Assembly: GCF_019345465.1 (NCBI RefSeq)
Contig: NZ_JAHKRC010000003.1
Coordinates: 62,001-126,000 of the forward strand
DNA from: Pseudomonas sp. NKUCC02_KPG
Lineage (GTDB): Bacteria > Pseudomonadota > Gammaproteobacteria > Pseudomonadales > Pseudomonadaceae
Direction of reading: 5' to 3'
Length of the DNA: 64,000 nt
The notes beneath the pieces were generated by a model, which was not told the origin of the DNA, ran no database searches, and saw only the letters and a program-made list of their open reading frames with translations. The number at the start of each line of letters is the position of its first letter. Position 1 is the stretch's first letter. The position numbers were made by a program, and so were the translations under genes. This document shows positions 16,181-25,563 of the stretch, piece after piece.

Positions 16181-18619
16181 ATGTCCCGTGTTTATCGCAA
16201 TTCTTCATTGCCTTCCCGCAGCCGCCTGGCCATCGCTTTGCAGATCGTTTTACTGGGCGCCGTTGCACAACCGTTATCGCTGGTCAGCGCCGCCTCCATC
16301 AGCGTTCAGCACAGTTTCGACGTGCCAGCCAGCGATCTGGAGTTGGCGTTAAACCGTTTCGCCCAGCAGGCCAATATTTCCCTGCCCTATGACCCGACCC
16401 TGGTTAAAAGCAAGCAGGCGCCAGCACTCAAGGGGCGTTATGAGGTGGCTCAGGGCCTGATGCAATTGCTCAAGGGCAGTGGTTTGACGGCCACCGAAGG
16501 TGCCAATGGGGTCTGGGTACTCTATCCGTTGACCTCCGACGGAGCGCAATTGCAACTGCAAGCCACCAGCGTCACGGGGCTCGGGCTGGGCAGCACCACT
16601 GAGGACAGCCATTCCTACACCACGGGTGAGACCCGTACGGCGACTAAATTGCCACTTTCGCTGCGCGAAACACCGCAATCGGTCACGGTAATGACCCGTC
16701 AGCAGATGACCGATCAAGGCTTGGGCAGTATCGCTCAGGTACTGGCGCAAACCCCTGGCATCACGGTGATGCATGACGACAGCGAGCGGTACAACTTCTA
16801 CTCCCGCGGGTTCACCCTGGACAACTTTCAGTACGACGGCGTGCCGACCTCGGACTTCACCACCAATACCAACGGCCTGGGCATGCGGGACATGGCCATT
16901 TACGACCGTGTAGAGGTGGTACGCGGCGCCACCGGCCTGATGAGCGGGGTGGGCAGCCCGTCAGGCGCGGTGAACCTGGTGCGCAAGCGTCCTACCAAGG
17001 AGTTTCAGGGTTATGTCTCAGGCAGCGGCGGGTCATGGGATCGCTATCGCAGCGAACTGGATCTGTCCGGACCGCTCACTGAAAACGGTGCGCTGCGTGG
17101 CCGCGTGGTTGCAGCGCGCGAAGATGGCCGCTCTTTCATCGATCGCTATTCCTCCAGCAAGGACGTGTTCTATGCCATCGGTGAAGCAGATGTGAGCGAC
17201 GACACCACCGCTTATGCCGGTATCGACTATCAGCGGATTAACTCCAACGGCTCAAGTTTTGGTCAGTTGCCGCTGTATTACAGCGATGGCAGCCGAACCC
17301 ACTTCAGCCGCTCGATGAACCCTGCAGCCAAGTGGGCATATGCCGACAGCGAAAGCACCAAATACTTCGCGGGCATTGAGCAGCGTTTTGACAACGACTG
17401 GTTACTCAAAGTCGAGGCCAGCCACTGGAAGGGCAATACCGAGCAGTTGCAGGGGAATCTGGTGGGGTGGGGACCTTTCCCGGATAAAGCCACGGGGGAA
17501 GCTCAATTCATGAGCGGTACCAAAACCTTCAAGATCAATACCGATACCCTGGACGCCTATGCGACCGGGCCATTCGAGCTTTTGGGCCGGACCCATGAGC
17601 TGGTGGTGGGGATGAATGTCAGCGATGGTCGTACGGACTATCTGGCAATGAATGCCGAGGATTTGACCGTCAACTATGAAAACTGGAACAACGACGCGCC
17701 TCGTCCCACGGACTTGAGCCGGGGCTTGAAGCAGAAGTACAAGACCAAAGAGTCAGCGGCCTACGCGGCGTTGCGTCTCAAGCCGATAGATGATCTGTCC
17801 GTGATCCTGGGCACCCGAGTGGTGAATTACGATCGCAAGGGAACAATGACCTACAACGCAGCGCAAACCACCCCGGATACGGATAACAGTAAAAAAACCG
17901 GGAAAATGATTCCTTATGCAGGGATCGTCTATGACGTGACGGAAAATCACTCGGTCTATGCCAGCTATACCGACATCTTCACTCCCCAAAGCTACTTCGA
18001 CCGCGACAACAAAGTGCTCGCTCCCGTAACCGGGCAAAGCTACGAAACTGGCCTTAAGTCGGAGTACTTCGGCGGTGCCCTGAACACCAGTTTTGCCCTG
18101 TTTCTGATCAAGCAGGACAACTACGCCGAATACGACGGTATGCGCGCCGATGGCCAGGATGCCTACAAGGCAGTCAGTGGCATCAAGACCAAAGGCTTTG
18201 AGGCTGAAATTTCCGGCGAAGTCATGAGCGGCTGGCAATTGCTTGCGGGTTATACCTACGCCCAGCCACGGGACAAGGACGGCAAGCGGATCAACAGCAA
18301 CCACCCCGAGCAGTTGTTCAAACTGGCCACCAACTACCAGCTGACAGGGGATCTCAAAGACCTGAACGTGGGCGGCAACCTGACGTGGCAGGGCTCGACC
18401 TACAGCGAGCTCGATTCATCGATCAAAGCCGAGACCAAGGAAGGCAGCTTCGCGGTGGTCGGCTTGATGGCCCGCTATGACATCAATAAAAACCTGAGTG
18501 CCTCGGTCAATCTCAACAACGTGTTCGACCGCGAATACCTCAGCGGATATGGCCTGTATTCGACCTATTACTACGGCGACCCGCGCAACCTGATGCTGGG
18601 GATGAAGTACCGCTTCTGA
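16181..18619 (+). CDS. TonB-dependent ferric-siderophore receptor with signalling domain
   Basis: This outer-membrane receptor of 812 aa has a signal peptide (LAIALQIVLLGAVAQPLSLVSA). An STN signalling domain follows (SFDVPASDLELALNRFAQQA to about residue 130), then a plug domain starting near LPLSLRETPQSVTVM. The C-terminal 22-strand barrel ends in RNLMLGMKYRF with the terminal aromatic residue. The open frame extends to 16079, but ATG 16181 follows GGAG. The STN domain would contact FecR in the periplasm. The siderophore is unknown; no biosynthetic genes are adjacent. Confidence 0.93.
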   Translation: MSRVYRNSSLPSRSRLAIALQIVLLGAVAQPLSLVSAASISVQHSFDVPASDLELALNRFAQQANISLPYDPTLVKSKQAPALKGRYEVAQGLMQLLKGSGLTATEGANGVWVLYPLTSDGAQLQLQATSVTGLGLGSTTEDSHSYTTGETRTATKLPLSLRETPQSVTVMTRQQMTDQGLGSIAQVLAQTPGITVMHDDSERYNFYSRGFTLDNFQYDGVPTSDFTTNTNGLGMRDMAIYDRVEVVRGATGLMSGVGSPSGAVNLVRKRPTKEFQGYVSGSGGSWDRYRSELDLSGPLTENGALRGRVVAAREDGRSFIDRYSSSKDVFYAIGEADVSDDTTAYAGIDYQRINSNGSSFGQLPLYYSDGSRTHFSRSMNPAAKWAYADSESTKYFAGIEQRFDNDWLLKVEASHWKGNTEQLQGNLVGWGPFPDKATGEAQFMSGTKTFKINTDTLDAYATGPFELLGRTHELVVGMNVSDGRTDYLAMNAEDLTVNYENWNNDAPRPTDLSRGLKQKYKTKESAAYAALRLKPIDDLSVILGTRVVNYDRKGTMTYNAAQTTPDTDNSKKTGKMIPYAGIVYDVTENHSVYASYTDIFTPQSYFDRDNKVLAPVTGQSYETGLKSEYFGGALNTSFALFLIKQDNYAEYDGMRADGQDAYKAVSGIKTKGFEAEISGEVMSGWQLLAGYTYAQPRDKDGKRINSNHPEQLFKLATNYQLTGDLKDLNVGGNLTWQGSTYSELDSSIKAETKEGSFAVVGLMARYDINKNLSASVNLNNVFDREYLSGYGLYSTYYYGDPRNLMLGMKYRF

Positions 18620-18767
18620 AGGCATGTTTCATGTTGTGCCTGCCCTGCGTCGACTATGGTTAAAAACCACGAAAACCCGGGCCGGCATGACGTTTGACCT
18701 GCATCAATGCGGGTGCGCCGCACAGGCTTAGTCTGGGGTCAATCCATGTTCCAGGAGGTTGCCATAG

Positions 18768-19757
18768 ATGAGCATCATCGTGACCGGGGCTGCCGGGTTT
18801 ATCGGCAGCAATCTGGTAAAGGCGCTTAATCGGCGCGGCGAGCGCGACATCATCGCCGTGGACGATCTGACCGATGGCGACAAGTGCCGCAACCTGGCGG
18901 ACTGCGATATCGCCGATTACTTCGACAGGCGCGAGTTCGTGCAACGCTTCGTCACCCATCAGTTGGGTGAAGTGCGGGCCCTGCTGCATCAAGGGGCCTG
19001 CTCCAGCACGGTCGAAAGTGATGGCCGGTTGATGATGGACAACAATTATCGTTACAGCTGCGATGTGTTGCAGGCCTGTCAGGAGCAATCGGTGCCTCTG
19101 CTGTATGCCTCTTCTGCGGCGGTCTACGGGGCCGGCAGGGATTTTCGCGAAGCCCGTGAGCATGAGCGGCCCTTGAATGTGTATGCCTACTCCAAATGCC
19201 TGTTCGACCAGCGCGTGCGCCAGATATTGCCCAAGTCGCGCAGCCAGATCGTCGGTTTGCGTTACTTCAATGTCTACGGCCCCCGTGAGCAGCATAAGGG
19301 GCCCATGGCTTCGATGGTCTGGCACTGTTTCAACCAGTACCGCGATCGTGGCCATGTCGAGTTGTTTGGCGAGTATGGCGGCTACCCGGCGGGCGGGCAT
19401 GAGCGGGATTTTGTGTCGGTGGAGGATGTGGTCAAGGTCAACCTGCACTGGCTGGATCACCCGCAAACCAGCGGTATATTCAACCTGGGCACCGGGCGGG
19501 CCCGTTCATTCAATGATCTGGCGCTGGCAACGATCAACAGCGTGCGCTGTGCCGAGGATCGACCGCCTTTGACCCTTGAAACGGCCATTCTGGACGGCGT
19601 TTTGCGCTACTGCGAATTTCCGCAGGGGCTCAAGCACAAGTATCAGGTGTATACCTGCGCCGATTTGGGGCAGTTGCGCGAGGCGGGCTATCGCGAGCCG
19701 ATGATGGGACTGGAGGAAGGGGTGGAGCGGTATTGCGCGCAGCTGCTGGCCCGTTGA
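18768..19757 (+). CDS. hldD: ADP-L-glycero-D-manno-heptose 6-epimerase
   Basis: HldD (RfaD) converts ADP-D-glycero- to ADP-L-glycero-D-manno-heptose, the donor for the LPS inner core. The 329-aa extended SDR shows GAAGFIGSN for NAD(P) binding, YASSAAVYG and the catalytic YxxxK in YAYSKCLFD. GHERDFVSVEDV is conserved in sugar-nucleotide epimerases. Length equals the family norm. It has its own 148-bp upstream region and is convergent with tal across a REP element. Confidence 0.95.
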   Translation: MSIIVTGAAGFIGSNLVKALNRRGERDIIAVDDLTDGDKCRNLADCDIADYFDRREFVQRFVTHQLGEVRALLHQGACSSTVESDGRLMMDNNYRYSCDVLQACQEQSVPLLYASSAAVYGAGRDFREAREHERPLNVYAYSKCLFDQRVRQILPKSRSQIVGLRYFNVYGPREQHKGPMASMVWHCFNQYRDRGHVELFGEYGGYPAGGHERDFVSVEDVVKVNLHWLDHPQTSGIFNLGTGRARSFNDLALATINSVRCAEDRPPLTLETAILDGVLRYCEFPQGLKHKYQVYTCADLGQLREAGYREPMMGLEEGVERYCAQLLAR

Positions 19758-19772
19758 AGCCTGAGTACGGGT

Positions 19773-19857
19773 TGCGGGAGCGGGCTTGCTCGCGATGGGC
19801 GCACCCCGGTTTAACGGATAAACCGGGTTGTCTGAGTCGTGAACAAGCCCGCACCTG
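19773..19857. repeat. REP doublet
   Basis: A REP core (GCGGGAGCGGGCTTGCTCGCGATGG) faces a decayed inverse copy (GTGAACAAGCCCGCACCTGCA). An inner hairpin of CCCGGTTTA and TAAACCGGG lies between them. It lies between the convergent hldD and tal genes. Confidence 0.8.
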
Positions 19858-19863
19858 CAGGTA

Positions 19864-20787
19864 TCACTTGTGGCTGAGCAGTGCTTCCAGTTTTTCCTGG
19901 TCACGGGCGAACTGACGAATGCCTTCGGCCAGTTTCTCGGTGGCCATTGCATCTTCGTTGGAGGCCCAGCGGAATTGCGACTCGTCCAGCACCAAGCGGG
20001 GTTCGCCTGCGTGGCCAGGGGCCAGTTTGCGTTCCAGCTTGCCTTCGTCCAGAGCCAGTTTTTCCAGCAGGTCGGGGCTGATGGTCAGACGGTCGCAGCC
20101 GGCCAGTTGCTCGATCTGGTTGAGGTTGCGGAAGCTGGCGCCCATGACCACGGTGTTGTAGGCATTGGCTTTGTAGTAGTTGTAGATGCGGGTTACGGAC
20201 TGCACGCCCGGGTCATCGGAGCCGGTGTAGTCAACGCCGGTGGACTTCTTGTACCAGTCGTAAATCCGACCCACAAACGGCGAGATCAAAAACACCCCGG
20301 CATCGGCACAGGCAGCCGCCTGGGCGAACGAGAACAACAGGGTCAGGTTGGTTTGAATGCCGTCCTTTTCCAGTTTCTCTGCAGCGCGGATGCCTTCCCA
20401 GGTCGAGGCCAGCTTGATCAGCACGCGGTCGCGACCAACACCGGCCTTGTCGTAAAGCTCGATCAACTGGTTGGCTTTTCTCAGCAGGGCGGGTTCGTCA
20501 AACGACAGGCGGGCGTCGACTTCAGTCGAAATACGGCCTGGAATCACGTTCAAGATACCGCTACCTACCGATACCGCGAAATGATCGCAGGCCAGGCCCA
20601 CATCGCCTTTGGCGTGGCTGATGGCATTTTTCAGCAGCTCGGCATAGCCGGGCATCGCTGCAGCCTTGAGCAGCAGCGACGGGTTGGTGGTTGCATCCAC
20701 AGGTTTGAGACGGGTAATTGCGTCGAGGTCGCCGGTGTCTGCGACCACGGTGGTGAACTGCTTGAGTTGTTCCAGCTTGGAAGTCAT
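19864..20787 (-). CDS. tal: Transaldolase
   Basis: This is a pentose-phosphate pathway enzyme that moves a dihydroxyacetone unit between sedoheptulose-7-P and glyceraldehyde-3-P. The 307-aa protein carries the class signature [13 protein letters not shown] and the Schiff-base lysine in [20 protein letters not shown] is also conserved. Length and motifs match the TalB subgroup. It is cytosolic and apparently monocistronic. Confidence 0.96.
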   Translation of the reverse strand: MTSKLEQLKQFTTVVADTGDLDAITRLKPVDATTNPSLLLKAAAMPGYAELLKNAISHAKGDVGLACDHFAVSVGSGILNVIPGRISTEVDARLSFDEPALLRKANQLIELYDKAGVGRDRVLIKLASTWEGIRAAEKLEKDGIQTNLTLLFSFAQAAACADAGVFLISPFVGRIYDWYKKSTGVDYTGSDDPGVQSVTRIYNYYKANAYNTVVMGASFRNLNQIEQLAGCDRLTISPDLLEKLALDEGKLERKLAPGHAGEPRLVLDESQFRWASNEDAMATEKLAEGIRQFARDQEKLEALLSHK

Positions 20788-20942
20788 GAGCGTCTCTGTC
20801 GAAAAGGTAGTAATGGCAGTACAGATTGATTGCGTCTTCGATCATTAGTTCGTTGAACGTAGAGTGGCAGAATGCCGCTGAACACGCCCGCAGTGCAACC
20901 AATGGTGCAGATTTAATCTGTCGCAGTGCCATTACCCCAACG

Positions 20943-21173
20943 TCAAATCTCCATCTTGCCCCACCCTGGCTTGCGCGGCTCTGGCTCGCAGATCTGCACC
21001 GCATTGACGGTTTTGCCGGTGGCGAGTTCAACCCTGCGTGCCACCTCCGGGTCGTCGGCAAACGGGATCAGGCTGGCTTCGTCGATGTCTTTCTCGGTTT
21101 TGTGCTTCAAACACCAGCTGACGGCGCAGTAAATGCTGATCACTGCGCAGCTGTTGAGGGCTATTTCGAGCAT
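20943..21173 (-). CDS. Small membrane protein downstream of orphan ccoN
   Basis: This 76-aa protein has one N-terminal transmembrane segment (IALNSCAVISIYCAVSWCL) and a hydrophilic tail containing PFADDPEVARRVELATGK. A longer frame starts at 21239, but ATG 21173 has AAGGAG at 8 nt. It lies 58 nt after ccoN on the same strand. The topology is CcoQ-like and a similar small gene accompanies orphan ccoN4 in P. aeruginosa as I recall. It may be an accessory subunit. Function is not proven by any motif. Confidence 0.75.
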   Translation of the reverse strand: MLEIALNSCAVISIYCAVSWCLKHKTEKDIDEASLIPFADDPEVARRVELATGKTVNAVQICEPEPRKPGWGKMEI

Positions 21174-21231
21174 GTGCAACGCTCCTTGCTGGAGGGCAAG
21201 CGCAAGCCTTGTGGCCTGCGCTGCAACGGGA

Positions 21232-22659
21232 TCAGGCAATCCGGGCGGTCAGTTCGGCCTGTTTGAGGTTGGCCACACGCACCGTGCGCCATACGTTCCA
21301 GGCCATCAGCAACATGCCGCACAGGAAGAACAGCCCGCCCACCAGGCGTACGACAAAGCCCGGGTGGCTGGCCTGTAATGACTCGACAAACGAGTAGGTC
21401 AGGGTGCCGTCATCGTTGATCGCCCGCCACATCAGGCCCTGGGTAATGCCGTTGACCCACATCGACGCGATGTAGAGCACCGTGCCGATGGTGGCCAGCC
21501 AGAAGTGCAGGTTGATCAGCGCGATACTGTGCATCCGCTCGCGGCCGAAGATTTTCGGGATCATGTGATACAGCGCCCCGAAGGTAATCATCGCCACCCA
21601 GCCCAAAGCCCCGGCGTGTACGTGGCCGATGGTCCAGTCGGTGTAGTGGGAGAGGGCGTTGACGGTCTTGATCGCCATCATCGGGCCTTCAAAGGTCGAC
21701 ATGCCGTAGAACGCCAGAGACAGTACCAGAAAGCGCAGGATCGGGTCGGTACGCAACTTATGCCAGGCCCCCGAGAGGGTCATCATGCCGTTGATCATGC
21801 CGCCCCAGCTGGGTGCCAGGAGGATGATCGACATCGCCATGCCCAGTGATTGCGCCCAGTCCGGCAAGGCGGTGTAGTGCAAGTGATGAGGGCCTGCCCA
21901 TATATAAAGCGTGATCAGTGCCCAGAAATGCACGATGGACAGGCGATAAGAGTAAATCGGCTTGCCGACTTGCTTGGGTACGAAGTAGTACATCATTCCG
22001 AGAAAACCGGTGGTCAGGAAGAAACCTACGGCGTTGTGCCCATACCACCACTGCACCATGGCATCGGTGGCGCCGGAGTACACCGGATACGACTTGAACC
22101 AGTCCACTGGAATGGCCAGGTGGTTGACCACATGGAGCATGGCAATCACCAGAATGAAGGCGCCGAAAAACCAGTTGCCGACGTAAATATGTTTCGTTTT
22201 TCGTTGTACCACTGTGGTGAAGAAGACGATGGCGTAGGCCACCCAGACCACGGTCATCCAGACGGCACCGGTGAACTCGATTTCGGCGTATTCCTTGGTC
22301 GTGGTGTAGCCCAGGGGCAGTGTGATCAGCATGATCACGATCACTGACTGCCAGCCCCAGAAAGTGAAGGCAGCGAGCTTGTCGGAGAACAGCCGCACGT
22401 TGCAGGTGCGCTGCACGGCGTAATAGCTGGCGGCAAATTGCGCGCTGCCGGCAAACCCGAAAATCACCAGGCTGGTGTGCAGCGGCCGCAGTCGCCCGAA
22501 GGTGGTCCAGGGCAGGTCCAGGTTCATTTGCGGCCAGGCCAGCTGCGAGGCGATCCACACGCCCATGGCCATGCCGATAACACCCCACACCACGGTCATG
22601 ATGGCGAATTGGCGGACGACCTTATAGTTATAGGCCTGCCCGTTCAGTGCTGTGCTCAT
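21232..22659 (-). CDS. ccoN: Orphan cbb3-type cytochrome c oxidase subunit I
   Basis: This 475-aa haem-copper oxidase catalytic subunit has all histidine ligands visible: [10 protein letters not shown] (low-spin haem), [10 protein letters not shown] (CuB His and cross-linked Tyr), GPHHLHY (CuB) and [11 protein letters not shown] (haem b3 and b). No ccoO or ccoP is adjacent, so it must pair with CcoO/CcoP encoded elsewhere, as known for CcoN3/CcoN4 of P. aeruginosa. Alternative CcoN subunits there alter tolerance to cyanide and nitrite. A GTG 15 nt upstream is possible; ATG 22659 is preferred. Confidence 0.93.
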   Translation of the reverse strand: MSTALNGQAYNYKVVRQFAIMTVVWGVIGMAMGVWIASQLAWPQMNLDLPWTTFGRLRPLHTSLVIFGFAGSAQFAASYYAVQRTCNVRLFSDKLAAFTFWGWQSVIVIMLITLPLGYTTTKEYAEIEFTGAVWMTVVWVAYAIVFFTTVVQRKTKHIYVGNWFFGAFILVIAMLHVVNHLAIPVDWFKSYPVYSGATDAMVQWWYGHNAVGFFLTTGFLGMMYYFVPKQVGKPIYSYRLSIVHFWALITLYIWAGPHHLHYTALPDWAQSLGMAMSIILLAPSWGGMINGMMTLSGAWHKLRTDPILRFLVLSLAFYGMSTFEGPMMAIKTVNALSHYTDWTIGHVHAGALGWVAMITFGALYHMIPKIFGRERMHSIALINLHFWLATIGTVLYIASMWVNGITQGLMWRAINDDGTLTYSFVESLQASHPGFVVRLVGGLFFLCGMLLMAWNVWRTVRVANLKQAELTARIA

Positions 22660-22996
22660 GCTCAAGTCTTCCACGGTTTAAAGTCCTGCCAGGCCTCGTG
22701 GTCTGGCGCAGGTTGAACTTTAGGAAGCTTGAGTTAAACAAGACAGATTCAGAAAATCAGAATTTATGCGGATCAGATTCTATCGGGCGTTTATGGGAAT
22801 TTTATTTAATCTGATCTGGTTTTTAAGATATTCACGAAATTAAAATCCAACTGAGCTGTAAGGCCAGGCCCCATGTGTAGTGCGCGCTCGATCACATTCA
22901 TCGTGGGATAGAACAGGCTTGTGCGGTGATTCTCCAAGGCTTGGCTATACCTATATGGGCGCGTTCCTACGGTTGCCCCCCTACAGGAGTTACAGA
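22660..22996. promoter_or_regulatory. Divergent promoter region of ccoN and the lipoprotein gene
   Basis: The 337-base AT-rich region contains GATCAGATT (22771-22779) and its perfect inverse AATCTGATC (22808-22816). This could be a looping operator or hairpin. I find no proper Anr box. Confidence 0.4.
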
Positions 22997-23665
22997 ATGA
23001 AGCTTGGTTTAATGATCGGTACGTTGTGCATCGCCTCAATCGGGATGGTCGGTTGTGCGAGCAAGGTCCAGCAACCGGATGAATACTCTGGTTTCCTGAA
23101 GGATTACAGCCGCCTTAAAGAGGCCAAGTCGCCCTCTGGTGCAGAGGTGATGCGTTGGGTTGACCCAAAACTGAAGGTGAATAAATACACCAGCGTGTAT
23201 ATCGAGCCGACTCAGCTGTACCCGGCACCCAAACCGACAGAGAAGATTCCACAAAGTACGTTGAACGGAATCACCAACTACTACGATCAGGCCCTTAAGC
23301 GTGAATTGAGCAAGTCCTTGCCGTTGGCCAGCGCCCCTGGACCGGGTGTGATTGTAGTGCGGGCAGCCATCACCGCAGTCAGCAGCGAGACCGAGAGCCT
23401 GGCACCCTATGAGTACATTCCGGTAGCCCTGGTGGCTGCGGCGGTGAGCACGGCCTCGGGCATCCGGGATCAGGAAACCCAACTGGCCACCGAAGCCGTC
23501 TTTATCGACGGGCAAAGCCAGGATGTTGTGGCCCAGGTCGTGCGCAAAGGCACCGGCAAGCCACTGGCGAACAGCAGCCAGGCAATGAAGGCCGATGACG
23601 TTAAAAACGTGATAGATACCTGGGCTTCGGACTTGCATCAGTCGTACTTGAAGCTCAAGAAATAA
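22997..23665 (+). CDS. DUF3313-type lipoprotein
   Basis: This 222-aa protein has a lipoprotein signal (IGTLCIASIGMVGC, lipobox GMVGC). The mature part starts ASKVQQPDEYSGFL; the YSGFL-DYS pattern is typical of DUF3313 proteins. VYIEPTQLYP and the glycine/alanine-rich VALVAAAVSTASG segment are also present. ATG 22997 has CAGGAG at good distance; the longer frame from 22880 lacks support. It is probably outer-membrane anchored. Function is unknown. Confidence 0.8.
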   Translation: MKLGLMIGTLCIASIGMVGCASKVQQPDEYSGFLKDYSRLKEAKSPSGAEVMRWVDPKLKVNKYTSVYIEPTQLYPAPKPTEKIPQSTLNGITNYYDQALKRELSKSLPLASAPGPGVIVVRAAITAVSSETESLAPYEYIPVALVAAAVSTASGIRDQETQLATEAVFIDGQSQDVVAQVVRKGTGKPLANSSQAMKADDVKNVIDTWASDLHQSYLKLKK

Positions 23666-23696
23666 GCTAAACGCGCGCGAATGCATGTGTAAATTG

Positions 23697-23822
23697 TAGT
23701 CGCTGCCGCAGGCTGCGAAGGGTTGCGAAGCAACCCGTTTCCCCGAAGCCTGCGCGATCCCGATCCCGATCCCGATCCCGATCCCGATCCCGATCCCGAT
23801 CGCAGCCTTCGGCAGCGACTAC
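23697..23822. repeat. GTCGCTGCCG-family REP palindrome containing a hexamer array
   Basis: TAGTCGCTGCCGCAGGCTGCGA at the left is inverted at the right as CGCAGCCTTCGGCAGCGACTA. The spacer contains a seven-copy GATCCC array, listed separately. It lies between the convergent lipoprotein and barrel genes. Confidence 0.85.
23756..23800. repeat. Hexanucleotide tandem repeat (GATCCC)7
   Basis: Seven perfect copies of GATCCC (23756-23797) followed by GAT sit inside the REP spacer. The array is non-coding. Copy number is likely to vary between strains by slippage. Confidence 0.95.
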
Positions 23823-23834
23823 AGCATCTTCTCC

Positions 23835-24626
23835 CTACTTGCCGAAAGTGACGTTGATCCCGGCAAACAGGGTGAACTGAGGCAGGTTGTCCCCCTTGCG
23901 CTCCACGGTCCATTGCGGCTCAACGAAGGCGTTCAAAATATTGCTTCCGGCTTTCCAGGCCTTGCCTGCACCCAGCCCGATGGGGATGTAGTGGGTGTTG
24001 TTTTTCAGGTCGTAGGTCCAGGTGCCCGTGGAGCGCAGGTACCAGCCCTTGGGCAGGTTGTGGATGATGAACGGTTGAAAGGTCGCGCTCTCCACATGCT
24101 GGCGGTCGCTGTCACCGGCGAACGAACTTTGATACTGCACCAGCGCGCCCAGCAGGCCCCGGGGGGATGCGTCGATGGCGACAGCGGCGAAGCCTGCCTG
24201 CCATTTGCCGGTACCCAGTTCGTCATGCTCGGCAGTCGGTGCGGTGATCTGCGGTCCGATGCCCAACTGCACACCCTCGGTTTTAAGCAGGAAAATATCA
24301 AACAGGTTGAGGTCGCCAATCCCCGTGCTGTAGCCAGTGTGCGGGTCAGGGCGGGTGCTGATCGGCAGCGTGGCGCGCAGCAGTTGCGGTACGCCAATGA
24401 AATCGTTCGGCGCCACGGGCAGGGTGCCGCGCAGCAGGGCGTCGTTGGTGTGGATATTGCTGTCGTAAACCTGTGGCGTGTAGTAGTCCTGAAGGTTGGC
24501 TCCCGGGGCCAGGTTCAACGGGTTGTTGCTCTTGTTGGCAGTCTCGGCGTTATCCGCCAGCGCATCCGTGACCGGGTACAGGGCAAGGGTAAGCAAGAAA
24601 CCTGAGGCAAGGCGGGTGATTGGCAT
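23835..24626 (-). CDS. Outer-membrane beta-barrel protein (phenol MetA-pathway-like family)
   Basis: This 263-aa exported protein has a signal peptide (LASGFLLTLALYPVTDALA) and many amphipathic strands. It ends TLFAGINVTFGK, close to a C-terminal outer-membrane signature. GIGDLNLFDIFLL and the repeated aromatic-flanked strands recall the MetA-pathway phenol degradation family (transporter-like barrels). ATG 24626 follows AGGATC. The substrate is unknown and no catabolic gene is adjacent. Confidence 0.6.
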   Translation of the reverse strand: MPITRLASGFLLTLALYPVTDALADNAETANKSNNPLNLAPGANLQDYYTPQVYDSNIHTNDALLRGTLPVAPNDFIGVPQLLRATLPISTRPDPHTGYSTGIGDLNLFDIFLLKTEGVQLGIGPQITAPTAEHDELGTGKWQAGFAAVAIDASPRGLLGALVQYQSSFAGDSDRQHVESATFQPFIIHNLPKGWYLRSTGTWTYDLKNNTHYIPIGLGAGKAWKAGSNILNAFVEPQWTVERKGDNLPQFTLFAGINVTFGK

Positions 24627-24879
24627 GGCGATCCTGATCCTTGGGCGCAAGCTTTATACGCTAGCAGTCGGTCGAGAATTGGCCCGTTTGCCGGCGTATC
24701 TTTTAGCGGTTCTGCGCTCCAGCACACAGAAACAGGTCATGCCTGCAGGGTGTGAAGGGCTGTGGGAATAGTCTTTTTGTAACGAGAGTCGTGAGATTTT
24801 TACGATCAGGTCATAGGTCGTCCACCTGATTCATGTTTAACTTCGGCCTCTTCAAAAACTGTTAAGAAGGACATCGTTC

Positions 24880-25380
24880 ATGGCTCAAGTGACGCTTAAA
24901 GGCAACCCTGTTCAAGTCAACGGCGAACTGCCTGCAGTAGGTTCCAAGGCGCCAGCGTTTTCGCTGGTTGCAGGTAATTTGTCCGACGCAACACTGGCGA
25001 GCTTTGCTGGTAAGCGTAAAGTGCTGAACATCTTCCCAAGCGTAGATACCCCGACTTGCGCCACTTCGGTGCGCAAGTTCAACGCAGAAGCCAATGCTCT
25101 GCCGAACACCGTTGTATTGAACATTTCGGCTGACCTGCCATTCGCGCAAGCCCGTTTCTGCGGCGCCGAAGGTCTGGAAAACGTGCAAAACCTGTCGACC
25201 CTGCGCGGCCGCGAGTTCATCGAGAACTACGGCGTAGCCATTGCTGACGGCCCGTTGGCTGGCCTGACTGCGCGCGCGGTCGTGGTTCTGGATGAAAACG
25301 ACAACGTGCTGCACAGCGAACTGGTCAAAGAAATCGCTGAAGAGCCGAACTACGAAGCAGCCCTGGCTGTTTTGAAGTAA
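24880..25380 (+). CDS. tpx: Thiol peroxidase Tpx
   Basis: Tpx is an atypical 2-Cys peroxiredoxin that reduces lipid and organic hydroperoxides using thioredoxin. The 166-aa protein has the peroxidatic Cys60 in [11 protein letters not shown] and resolving Cys94 in ARFCGAE, the normal spacing of the family. AAGGAC precedes the start. The gene is monocistronic and ends at a strong intrinsic terminator. Confidence 0.97.
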   Translation: MAQVTLKGNPVQVNGELPAVGSKAPAFSLVAGNLSDATLASFAGKRKVLNIFPSVDTPTCATSVRKFNAEANALPNTVVLNISADLPFAQARFCGAEGLENVQNLSTLRGREFIENYGVAIADGPLAGLTARAVVVLDENDNVLHSELVKEIAEEPNYEAALAVLK

Positions 25381-25401
25381 GTCGTACTGCAAGACTCAAA
25401 G

Positions 25402-25438
25402 CGGCCTGGCACCGAGAGGTGCCAGGCCGTTTTTTTTT
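25402..25438 (+). terminator. Intrinsic terminator of tpx
   Basis: A perfect 12-bp stem (CGGCCTGGCACC with GGTGCCAGGCCG) and a GAGA loop are followed by a run of T. Confidence 0.95.
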
Positions 25439-25563
25439 GCACCCACAATGGCTGTCATCTTTTGCTCATGACCCCTCTATAACGTAAATAGCCGGTAAAG
25501 AGCCTTTTCATAACGCCCCGCACTGCTTATCGTTCGTGCTCCTGTAAATTATCGCTCGCGCTA

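Noticed and set aside
23756..23800. Possible CRISPR or coding Ser-Gly repeat
   Set aside because: The units are six bases with no spacers, and the Ser-Gly frame across it has no start context. It is a simple hexamer array.
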